A program made the translations under genes and the position numbers. A DNA stretch of 44,649 nt from Ignavibacteria bacterium UBA2373. GTDB lineage: Bacteria > Bacteroidota > Ignavibacteria > Kapaibacteriales > UBA961. The DNA lies in assembly GCA_002344005.1 (NCBI GenBank), contig DDTD01000080.1, positions 5,107 through 49,755 on the forward strand, in the 5' to 3' direction. The notes under the pieces are model-generated. The model saw nothing but the letters and a program-made list of their open reading frames with translations, searched no databases and was not told the DNA's origin. Shown here one piece after another: positions 1 to 6,565 of the stretch (its first letter is position 1; each line of letters opens with the position of its first letter).

Positions 1-11
1 GATACACAAAG

Positions 12-24
12 TTTTGTAGTTTTG
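12..24 (+). promoter_or_regulatory. Promoter-like repeat, copy A (edge of window)
   Basis: The core AAAGTTTTGTAGTTTTGAGG spans 8-27 and contains TAGTTTTG (17-24), which fits the Bacteroidota -7 box TAnnTTTG. Any -33 element lies outside the window. The following stretch, GCTTTGCGTCAATATGAG, resembles copy B near 2310. It lies about 140 bases upstream of the restriction gene. Calling it a promoter is inference from the consensus and from its position ahead of five accessory genes. Confidence 0.5.
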
Positions 25-58
25 AGGAAAGTAAAGGGTGCTTTGCGTCAATATGAGT

Positions 59-84
59 GATGTGCCGCCATTCGGCGGCACATC
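59..84. repeat. Perfect 11-bp inverted repeat (REP-like hairpin)
   Basis: The arm GATGTGCCGCC (59-69) is followed by a 4-base loop and its exact complement (74-84). There is no T-run after it, so a simple rho-independent terminator is unlikely. It sits between promoter repeat copy A and the restriction gene, so it would lie in that gene's mRNA leader. It is GC-rich in otherwise AT-rich DNA. Confidence 0.7.
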
Positions 85-165
85 GGGAAGCGGATACCAA
101 GTTTCAGTACATGGATTTAGCAATGACCAACATCAAAATTATACGAATAACTTTACATTTGACGA

Positions 166-1257
166 ATGAATATTACAGGAAAAATTACAGGTATAAAATA
201 TAAAGTTCATCTCGCTGACGATTTACAAAAAATAGAAGCATCGGACTTTGACATCAACAAGGTTCCAACTGCTTGTATTATCAATGACGGCAAGTATTCA
301 TTCGCCATCTCAAAGTGGGTTTCACCCAAACGGACTCGTTCTTATCCGTATGAGAGGGTATATAACACGCTGAACATATCAAAAAAGATTACAGTAATTC
401 CAATCGTTAAAGACGAAGGAGCAGCAGGAGATCGAGATTTTATTCAATGGGATACTGTTTCATTGATGAGTTTACTTGATGTGTTCGTAATTTTCGCATA
501 TTACAACAAGGCAGAGAGAGCAGGAAATAAAATTACCGGACAACAGTTTGACAACAAATTTGTGTTATCAAAAATCAGAGAGATTGAACAGTATCACAGT
601 TCAGCTTTGCATTGGAATTTGAACGAACTGAACACAAATCTTCACAATATCATTGATAAAGTGAAATCCTCTTATGCAAAAATTGAAACATCAACAGGGG
701 TAAAACTTCACAATTCAAATGGATTAGACAATTTTAAAAAGAAAATTGGCAAAGACGTTTCTTTGTTCATGGCATTTTCTCGAGACAAAGCCGAAAAAGC
801 CCAATCCAGAGAATTTGTCACTGTTCAACCTAAAGAGAGTTTATCAACACTTTCCAAAGCAAAAATCACCATTAATAATTATTTGGGTGGACAGTATTTC
901 TTTACCGTTGATGAAGTGATTATTTCAAAAGAAAAATTATCGCTCATCGAATGCAAACATACCGTCAACGCTGTGCTACCAAGTAAAGGTGATATTAAGG
1001 ACGGTTTACTTAAAATGATTTTGTATTGCAACTTATCTGAGACAAAAGTGAACGGAAAGAAAACAAGTTGTCAATCTATTTTAGAGTTAACATCAACAAA
1101 ATTGAAAGGAGCAATAAGTTCGAAATCTTCTTCAACTGAAGTTGAAAATTTCTTCTCTGAGAACAACTTCAATACCACTCAAAAAAACTTAGTAACATCT
1201 TTGTTTGCTGAGACAAAAAGCAATAAATTTACTGTTACCATAAAACAAGTACAATGA
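166..1257 (+). CDS. Putative type II restriction endonuclease (PD-(D/E)XK-like)
   Basis: The 363-residue protein is not a family I recognise by sequence. Its job is inferred from two facts. It overlaps the downstream adenine methyltransferase by four bases (ATGA), as restriction and modification genes often do. It also carries a plausible PD-(D/E)XK active site near the C-terminal third: D249/E250 at the end of a strand (TVDEVII), followed by IECK with E262 and K264, then a helix (residues 274-288). The N-terminal half (WVSPKRTRSYPYERVYNTL, and GDRDFIQWD around 89-96) may hold specificity or a second acidic cluster. There is no Shine-Dalgarno before the ATG; the leader is AT-rich. Alternative: a non-restriction nuclease paired with the methylase by chance, which the overlap makes less likely. 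Confidence 0.6.
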   Translation: MNITGKITGIKYKVHLADDLQKIEASDFDINKVPTACIINDGKYSFAISKWVSPKRTRSYPYERVYNTLNISKKITVIPIVKDEGAAGDRDFIQWDTVSLMSLLDVFVIFAYYNKAERAGNKITGQQFDNKFVLSKIREIEQYHSSALHWNLNELNTNLHNIIDKVKSSYAKIETSTGVKLHNSNGLDNFKKKIGKDVSLFMAFSRDKAEKAQSREFVTVQPKESLSTLSKAKITINNYLGGQYFFTVDEVIISKEKLSLIECKHTVNAVLPSKGDIKDGLLKMILYCNLSETKVNGKKTSCQSILELTSTKLKGAISSKSSSTEVENFFSENNFNTTQKNLVTSLFAETKSNKFTVTIKQVQ

Positions 1258-2144
1258 TTAAAAGTCCGTTACGATATCCGGGAGGAAAAAGCAGAGCCGT
1301 AGATTTAATTTCTACACTTGTGCCCAATTTTGACGAGTTTCGTGAGCCATTTTTGGGAGGCGGTTCTGTTTTCATATATCTAAAGCAAAAATTTCCAGAC
1401 AAAAAATTTTGGGTAAACGATCTGCATTATTCCCTTTTCAAGTTTTGGGAGATGTGTCAGCATGATGTTAGTGCTGTAATTGAGAAAGTTTATGAGTGGC
1501 GAAATCAATTCAAAGAAGGGAAAGACTTACACAGATTTCTCACAGACAACATTTCTCAATTCGACGACCTTGAAACGGGAGCAGCATTTTTCATCTTCAA
1601 TCGCATTACTTTCTCGGGGACAAGTGAAAGCGGAGGTTATAGCGAACAAGCATATCACGGAAGATTTACTGAAAGCAGCATTCACCGATTAAAGCAATTC
1701 GGTAAAGTCATTAGTAACACAACAATTACCAATATTGACTTTCAAGAAGTGATTGAAGCAGACGGTGAAAATGTTTTTCTTTTTCTTGACCCACCCTATT
1801 ATTCAGCGACTAAATCTGCGCTTTATGGAAAAAACGGAAATCTCCATAAAGGATTTGAACATGGTAGGTTTGCTGAGACAATAAAAAAATGCAATCACAA
1901 TTGGCTGATTACTTATGATGATAGCGAGTATATAAGAGAGTTGTTTTCTTTCGCAAACATTATCTCATGGGACTTGACCTATGGTATGAGAAATGTGACA
2001 AATACCTCAGACCAAATTGGAAAAGAACTTTTCATTTCTAATTATCTGACAAAGTTGCCAAGCCAGATTGTAAAAGAAAGCCAGTTCACTTTATTTGAAC
2101 CAAAAGTGAAATATAAACAGACAAAAAAGACAACAATCATTTAA
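1254..2144 (+). CDS. D12-class (Dam-type) DNA adenine-N6 methyltransferase
   Basis: The 296-residue protein has the order typical of the alpha-class D12 family (Pfam MethyltransfAD12): an N-terminal YPGGK (residues 8-12), SAM-binding motif I FREPFLGGGSVF (29-40), an acidic ND (55-56), FNRITFSG (115-122), and catalytic motif IV DPPYY (179-183). It would methylate adenine in a specific site and protect the host from the endonuclease encoded immediately upstream. The start overlaps the upstream stop as ATGA, which implies translational coupling and one transcript. The recognition site cannot be read from sequence. Length is normal for a Dam-like enzyme. An orphan regulatory role is possible but less likely given the partner. 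Confidence 0.9.
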   Translation: MIKSPLRYPGGKSRAVDLISTLVPNFDEFREPFLGGGSVFIYLKQKFPDKKFWVNDLHYSLFKFWEMCQHDVSAVIEKVYEWRNQFKEGKDLHRFLTDNISQFDDLETGAAFFIFNRITFSGTSESGGYSEQAYHGRFTESSIHRLKQFGKVISNTTITNIDFQEVIEADGENVFLFLDPPYYSATKSALYGKNGNLHKGFEHGRFAETIKKCNHNWLITYDDSEYIRELFSFANIISWDLTYGMRNVTNTSDQIGKELFISNYLTKLPSQIVKESQFTLFEPKVKYKQTKKTTII

Positions 2145-2181
2145 AAATACAACTATGTGATTGGGACAGAAAGTAGATGAG

Positions 2182-2414
2182 CCGCTAACACTCGTCACTC
2201 CCCCACACCTCTACTTTTTGTAGAACAATACTTGACAACAATATATAAACCAAAAGGACAATGTTTGGATGGATAAGCAAAGTTTTGTAGTTTTGAGGGA
2301 AGTGAATGGCGCATTGCGTTAAGATGAGAGGCGCATCTATACAATTGCAGAAGTACTTCATTAATAAACTGCGTTTGCATTCAGTAACTGCGAAAATCCG
2401 AGGAACGTTAGTGG
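2182..2414. other. Inverted core-site pair (attC-like boundary), site 1
   Basis: CCGCTAAC (2182-2189) lies about 38 bases after the methylase stop. GTTAGTGG (2407-2414) lies about 42 bases before the next start, and its complement CCACTAAC differs from the first element by one base. Between them is promoter repeat copy B. The layout resembles the R''/R' ends of an integron attC, but 233 bases is longer than usual and the bases do not fully match GTTRRRY. The 311-base gap holds no gene that I can support. Confidence 0.35.
2264..2295 (+). promoter_or_regulatory. Promoter-like repeat, copy B
   Basis: TTTG (2264-2267), 20 bases, then TAGTTTTG (2288-2295) is a good match to the Bacteroidota -33/-7 promoter (TTTG, 19-21 spacing, TAnnTTTG). 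The 20-base core AAAGTTTTGTAGTTTTGAGG is identical to copies A, C and D. It would drive the TPR gene starting at 2456. Confidence 0.6.
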
Positions 2415-2455
2415 TAATTTTACTGAAACCCTAAAAAAATAAAACGGACAAAAAA

Positions 2456-3181
2456 ATGAGACTATTTGACTTTTTAAAAAACAAGGTAACACAACCCGAT
2501 TACTCAAAAACTGAAAAGGTCACTGACTTTTCAGTTGGTGACATTTTTTATATAAAAACAGATAATAAATTCAATCTTTACAAATTATTGATGATAGACA
2601 CGGAATTTGAGTGCTATCATATTTTGACTTATTCGCCAGTTGACAACGTACCTGCACTGACAGACATTGACAAACTATCAGTATTTGTTTACCACTCACC
2701 TTTTGACAAAAAAGCATTTGCTAACGCTACGTTGCTGACAAATCAATCTTTGACAGCAAATGATTTAGTAGGTTATCACGAATATTTGCGACAGACACAA
2801 GCCCCTAACTTTTATGTTCCCATTGCAAACAGCTATTATAAAGCAGGACTTACACTAACCGACCAAAATAAACATTACGAAGCCATAGACTCTTATTCAA
2901 AAGCAATTGACCTTTTTCCTCAATTTTTTGAAGCCATTGACAACAGAGCTTTTTGTAAAATGGACTTAGGTTTATGGGCAGACGCAATTGAAGACTTTAA
3001 ACTTTCTTTGCAACGGAACCCTAATAGTTTGCTTGCTGAATTTTCAATAGGAGAATGTTATTTTAAAATGAGCGACTATGAAAACGCAAAACGACAATTT
3101 GAAATTACTCATAGTATTGACCCTAATCATCAAGCACCAAAACAATTTTTGGATAAAATAAATGTAATACTCAACAAATAA
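2456..3181 (+). CDS. TPR-repeat protein of unknown function
   Basis: The 241-residue protein has no signal peptide. The first ~115 residues form an unrecognised domain (begins MRLFDFLKNK; rich in short strands, e.g. VGDIFYIKTDNKFNLYKLL). From about residue 120 there are three tetratricopeptide repeats: one around YYKAGLTLTDQNKHYEAIDSY, one around FFEAIDNRAFCKMDLGLWAD and one around AEFSIGECYFKMSDYENAK, with the usual small/aromatic spacing and Pro after each second helix (FPQF, NPNS, DPNH). TPRs mediate protein-protein contacts, so a scaffold or immunity/adaptor role is possible, but nothing in the sequence fixes a function. The gene is a single-gene unit between attC-like spacers, as expected of a cassette. 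Confidence 0.75.
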   Translation: MRLFDFLKNKVTQPDYSKTEKVTDFSVGDIFYIKTDNKFNLYKLLMIDTEFECYHILTYSPVDNVPALTDIDKLSVFVYHSPFDKKAFANATLLTNQSLTANDLVGYHEYLRQTQAPNFYVPIANSYYKAGLTLTDQNKHYEAIDSYSKAIDLFPQFFEAIDNRAFCKMDLGLWADAIEDFKLSLQRNPNSLLAEFSIGECYFKMSDYENAKRQFEITHSIDPNHQAPKQFLDKINVILNK

Positions 3182-3264
3182 AAAAAATCCCGCTATCATC
3201 GGTTTGGCAATATGCTGGGGTGATATGCAAAATTCAACAGTAGTTTTTCCTTCACCCTTACTCA

Positions 3265-3368
3265 TGTTTGTTTACATAACCAAAGTTTTGTAGTTTTGAG
3301 GGAAACAAGTTGTGCAACAAGCACAGGCCTTTGGCTCAATGGCGGGCTCAGTGGTTACATCAAGTTTT
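3265..3368 (+). repeat. 104-bp direct repeat, copy C (promoter plus hairpin left arm)
   Basis: This stretch recurs at 5516-5619 with a single difference (G3346 versus A5597), i.e. 103 of 104 bases identical over a distance of 2251 bases. It contains TTTG (3267-3270), 20 bases, then TAGTTTTG (3291-3298), the same promoter-like core as copies A and B, followed by ATGGCGGG (3339-3346). It precedes the HEAT-like gene. Confidence 0.9.
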
Positions 3369-3430
3369 CTTCATCTAATGAAGTTTAGTGCGATGAATCC
3401 CCGCCATCGCAAAGCCACATACATTATAGG
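3312..3430 (+). other. Candidate attC-like folded site, site 2
   Basis: ATGGCGGG (3339-3346) pairs perfectly with CCCGCCAT (3400-3407). Outside it, GGCCTTTG (3327-3334) can pair with CAAAGCC (3410-3416) apart from a bulged base. A bulged long hairpin with a variable tip is the general shape of integron attC sites. Possible outer cores are GTGCAAC (3312-3318) and the degenerate ACATTATAGG (3421-3430). The outer cores fit the consensus poorly, so this is a structural suggestion only. Confidence 0.35.
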
Positions 3431-3442
3431 AAAGATTAAAAA

Positions 3443-4063
3443 ATGAATAGCATAAGAGAAAAAAAAGATCAAATAGTAAATTTTTGGAGCATTGATGAAG
3501 AATCAGACCGTGAAAAACTGATTGAAGAAATAAGGAATTACTCTGAGATAAAAACTGAAGCTGTATTAGTGCAAGAAATAAGAGATAATTTCAAACAAAC
3601 AAGTTCTTCAGGAATAAGTGTGATTTATGAGGCGTTAAGTAAGAACCCCAAAAAATGGTCGAATTTCTTTAAAGAAGAATATGAAACTGCTTTTGAATCA
3701 GCGAAAAAATCTGAGAAAGCTTTTGAAATTTTGGAAAGTTTACAGGGAATAAGTTTTGTTAAAGAAGGGGAATTGGAAACGTTAGACGAAATAATAAGTC
3801 TATTAGGAAATAACCTTTCACACCAAAACAAAGTCATTAGATATAACTCTGTTTGGTATTTAGGAGATTGGATTTCAGATAAAAACAAAGACAAATATTC
3901 TCATATAATTGACAAAATAATTGATAGACTTCAAGATGAAAATTGGAAAATCAGATATATAACAAAGTTGATACTTGACGACCTGAATAAATTACCGAAA
4001 GACTATACAATCAATCTTTGGGATAAAATTAGAATTAAGTTTGGAAATCCATTTGCAATATAA
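3443..4063 (+). CDS. HEAT-like alpha-helical repeat protein, function unknown
   Basis: The 206-residue protein is almost entirely helical and charged (Lys/Glu rich), with no signal peptide or membrane segment. The C-terminal half has paired helices such as HQNKVIRYNSVWYLGDWI and then DKIIDRLQDENWKIRYITK, where the DENWKIRY pattern is typical of HEAT/PBS-lyase-like repeats that bind proteins. The N-terminal half (EIRNYSEIKTEAVLVQEI) could be another such pair. No catalytic residues are evident. Many proteins of this kind are found in mobile cassettes and next to immunity genes, but I cannot assign a function. Start: ATG preceded by AGGAAAG nine bases upstream, acceptable as a ribosome site. 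Confidence 0.7.
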   Translation: MNSIREKKDQIVNFWSIDEESDREKLIEEIRNYSEIKTEAVLVQEIRDNFKQTSSSGISVIYEALSKNPKKWSNFFKEEYETAFESAKKSEKAFEILESLQGISFVKEGELETLDEIISLLGNNLSHQNKVIRYNSVWYLGDWISDKNKDKYSHIIDKIIDRLQDENWKIRYITKLILDDLNKLPKDYTINLWDKIRIKFGNPFAI

Positions 4064-4071
4064 AAAAACTA

Positions 4072-4215
4072 CCACCAACCGTTCAATGACGGATGTCGTG
4101 GTTTATTGAACACCTACATCGCATCAACTTTTGTGCTATATTGATAGTTTAGTGCTCCGAATTGACAATCAGCGAAGCTCAATCGCCAACTGCGGTAGTC
4201 TTGAACTGTTAGTAA
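4072..4215. other. Inverted core-site pair (attC-like boundary), site 3
   Basis: CCACCAAC (4072-4079) follows the HEAT gene stop by nine bases. The longer arm ACCAACCGTTCAA (4074-4086) matches the complement of TTGAACTGTTAGT (4201-4213) at 11 of 13 positions. The separation of 144 bases is close to attC length. The left core is the exact complement of the right core GTTGGTGG at site 4, which argues for one family of sites. The rest of the gap up to 4257 holds nothing I recognise. Confidence 0.4.
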
Positions 4216-4257
4216 TAAGGCAACAAACCCACAACATGACAAAAGAATGACACTATT

Positions 4258-4350
4258 CGTATCATAATCAAACTTAAACGTATCAAATCGTATCATTACA
4301 CTCTTGCAGTTTCGAATCATAACCGTATCTTTGCATATCAAATCGTATCA
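4258..4350 (+). promoter_or_regulatory. Fic gene promoter with five CGTATC operator elements
   Basis: CGTATCA occurs at 4258-4264, 4279-4285, 4289-4295 and 4344-4350, with CGTATCT at 4324-4330. The 15-mer TATCAAATCGTATCA is duplicated exactly (4281-4295 and 4336-4350). TTG (4304-4306), 19 bases, then TATCTTTG (4326-4333) fits the Bacteroidota promoter consensus, and one element overlaps the -7 box. The product has a C-terminal winged helix, so autorepression through these elements is the natural inference. Confidence 0.7.
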
Positions 4351-4352
4351 AA

Positions 4353-5393
4353 ATGAACAATAAAGTATATAATTTTCGACTTAAGATTGATTGGAAGCTG
4401 ATTAATGTTATCAGTGCAATAGACCGCTTTGATGCACATTGGACTGCTATTGAACGCAAAGAAGGACAAAGCCTCAAAGAGTTGAAAAGCATTGCTACAG
4501 TGCGAAGTGTAGGAGCTTCAAATCGCATTGAGGGCAACAAAATGAGTGATGAAGAAGTTGATGTGTTGCTGCAAAAAATTGACATTACCAAACTTACTGA
4601 CAGAGATTCGCAAGAAGTAGTCGGATATTATGAGGTGTTGGATTTGATTTCGGAGTCTTATCATAATATCACATTGACCGAAAGCCATATCAAAAGTTTA
4701 CACAATAATGTAATGAAATATAGTGCCAAAGACCAATGGCATAAAGGAAATTATAAGTCGCATAGTAATGCAGTTGAAGCAGCATTTCCTGACGGCACAC
4801 GACAAAGAATCTTTCAAACCACAGAAGCGGGATTTGCCACCGAAAATGCCATAAGACAGTTGCTTGATTGGTATAATTCCGAAACAGAAGTACACACATT
4901 AATCAAAATAGCATCATTTGTCTATGATTTTTTAAGTATTCACCCGTTTCAAGACGGGAACGGTAGGTTAAGTCGTTTGATTTCAACACTATTATTACTT
5001 AAAAACGGATATACATGGATACAATATGTCAGTTTTGAGCATGAAATAGAAAATCGAAAAAACGAATATTATCAGGTTCTCAGAAGTTGTCAGGTGCAAC
5101 GTCCAAATGAAGATATTACTGTTTGGATTGAATTCTTTTTGAGTTGCTTATCAAATATCCAATCGCAACTTATGACAAAATTGCAAAAAAATGGTTCGGA
5201 AACACAAATTTCACATAAGGAGAAATTAATTTTTACCATTATTCAAAATCGTCCGAATATTCAGTCAGGAGAAATTTCGGAAAAACTGGCGATACCATTA
5301 CCTACCGTTAAACGCATTTTGTCAGAGTTGACTAAAAAAGGACTAATTGAAAAACAAGGTAATGGACGTAATGTGAGTTATACGATACAATAA
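4353..5393 (+). CDS. Fic family protein (AMPylase) with C-terminal winged helix
   Basis: The 346-residue protein carries the Fic core HPFQDGNGRLSR (197-208), the consensus HxFx(D/E)GNGRxxR, with catalytic H197. Fic enzymes transfer AMP (sometimes other groups) to hydroxyl side chains of target proteins. An upstream inhibitory motif is visible: S56-N-R-I-E60-G61, matching (S/T)xxxE(G/N). The enzyme is therefore the self-inhibited class with the inhibitory helix N-terminal to the core. The last ~60 residues (288-346, EISEKLAIPLPTVKRILSEL) form a winged helix-turn-helix, common in these longer Fic proteins. The operator-like array just upstream suggests it represses its own gene. The target is unknown. 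No separate antitoxin is seen, as expected for this class. There is no Shine-Dalgarno before the ATG. Confidence 0.92.
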   Translation: MNNKVYNFRLKIDWKLINVISAIDRFDAHWTAIERKEGQSLKELKSIATVRSVGASNRIEGNKMSDEEVDVLLQKIDITKLTDRDSQEVVGYYEVLDLISESYHNITLTESHIKSLHNNVMKYSAKDQWHKGNYKSHSNAVEAAFPDGTRQRIFQTTEAGFATENAIRQLLDWYNSETEVHTLIKIASFVYDFLSIHPFQDGNGRLSRLISTLLLLKNGYTWIQYVSFEHEIENRKNEYYQVLRSCQVQRPNEDITVWIEFFLSCLSNIQSQLMTKLQKNGSETQISHKEKLIFTIIQNRPNIQSGEISEKLAIPLPTVKRILSELTKKGLIEKQGNGRNVSYTIQ

Positions 5394-5515
5394 AGATTGG
5401 ACTTCATCATACTTGTGAACTACAACAGGAGAAATTTCATGCCACGGGCAGGGATGACGGTTGAACAACTCATCTGTAATTTTTTAGAAAAATGAGCGGT
5501 AATGGGATATAAACT

Positions 5516-5619
5516 TGTTTGTTTACATAACCAAAGTTTTGTAGTTTTGAGGGAAACAAGTTGTGCAACAAGCACAGGCCTTTGGCTCAATGGCGGACTC
5601 AGTGGTTACATCAAGTTTT
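5516..5619 (+). repeat. 104-bp direct repeat, copy D
   Basis: Matches 3265-3368 at 103 of 104 positions. It contains TTTG (5518-5521), 20 bases, TAGTTTTG (5542-5549), and so is a promoter candidate for the DUF4184 gene at 5714. With copy C it brackets the HEAT and Fic genes as a 2251-base unit. The rest of the 320-base gap (5394-5515) holds no gene or site I can name. Confidence 0.9.
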
Positions 5620-5663
5620 GGGGTAAAAGTCCCGCCCTTCGGGTAGCTGCCAAACGTTGGTGG
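5563..5663 (+). other. Candidate attC-like folded site, site 4
   Basis: GTGCAAC (5563-5569) and GTTGGTGG (5656-5663) bound a 101-base stretch. Inside, TTTGGC (5581-5586) is complementary to GCCAAA (5649-5654). GGCGGACT (5592-5599) pairs with AGTCCCGCC (5629-5637) apart from one bulged C. Two paired boxes with extrahelical bases and a variable tip is the attC architecture. The right core lies about 50 bases before the next start codon, the position expected for a cassette junction. It has not been tested with a covariance model. Confidence 0.4.
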
Positions 5664-5713
5664 TCATTGTGAAAGACGATACCGAAATAAATAAACGAAC
5701 AGTTAATTAAGAA

Positions 5714-6436
5714 ATGCCATTTACATTTTCACACCCAGCAATAGTTTTACCATTGACATTTTTGCCTCGACCATGGTTTTCCTTGACCGGTCTTGTAATC
5801 GGCAGTTTAACACCTGACTTTGAATATTTTTTAAGAATGAGAATTAAAAGCAATTACAGCCATACAATTGACGGACTTTTTTGGTTCGACCTGCCACTTG
5901 GACTCCTACTTGCGTTTTTATTTCACAACATTGTTCGTGACAGGCTATTCGACAACTTACCGACATTTTTAAAATCAAGATTTTCGATTTTTAGGCAGTT
6001 TGATTGGAACAGTTACTTCAAACATAATTGGTTAGTGGTGACAATTTCAATTTTAATCGGAGCAGCTTCGCACATTTTTTGGGATAGTTTTACTCACGAA
6101 CACGGTTATTTCGTTCAGACAATTCCTGAATTGCAAAACTCTGTTGGTTTTTTTGGCAGACAAATTCCAATTTTAAAAATACTTCAACATTCTTCGACTT
6201 TACTAGGTGGACTTGTAATTGCTTTTGCCATTTATAGACTTCCGACAGACAAGACTGTAAATAAAAATGTAAATTTGAAATACTGGGCAATTTTAGCAGG
6301 ACTAACATTAACAATTATTTCGGTAAGACTTGTAAGCGGACTTGACTTCAAACAATACGGGGACGTAATTGTGACAGCTATTTCCGCAGGACTAATTTCA
6401 TTAATAATAACATCATGGCTGACAAGGGCCAAATAA
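5714..6436 (+). CDS. DUF4184 family membrane protein
   Basis: The 240-residue protein opens with PFTFSHPAIVLPL and GSLTPDFEYFLRM, the hallmark of the DUF4184 family, with conserved His and Asp residues near the membrane (H8, D51). Later SHIFWDSFTHEHGYF supplies further His/Asp, so a metal site facing the membrane, as in phospholipase-like or membrane-bound hydrolases, is possible. There are about five to six hydrophobic segments. The molecular function of the family is not established. It is the last gene of the accessory island; no partner is adjacent. The start lacks a Shine-Dalgarno. From 6437 to 6565 I see nothing. Confidence 0.85.
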   Translation: MPFTFSHPAIVLPLTFLPRPWFSLTGLVIGSLTPDFEYFLRMRIKSNYSHTIDGLFWFDLPLGLLLAFLFHNIVRDRLFDNLPTFLKSRFSIFRQFDWNSYFKHNWLVVTISILIGAASHIFWDSFTHEHGYFVQTIPELQNSVGFFGRQIPILKILQHSSTLLGGLVIAFAIYRLPTDKTVNKNVNLKYWAILAGLTLTIISVRLVSGLDFKQYGDVIVTAISAGLISLIITSWLTRAK

Positions 6437-6565
6437 AACCCCCACCCCCTATCCCTACCTCTTCCACAACTCATCGTAATTTTTAGACGATATTATTGCT
6501 TGTACTGTCTATGATTGGGCGGTCGAAGGACATATTCCCTGCTTATATCATTCTTTTTCTTTTTT

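Noticed and set aside
2195..2380. Minus-strand frame in the spacer before the TPR gene
   Set aside because: It spans the promoter repeat and the inverted cores and has no family resemblance or ribosome site.
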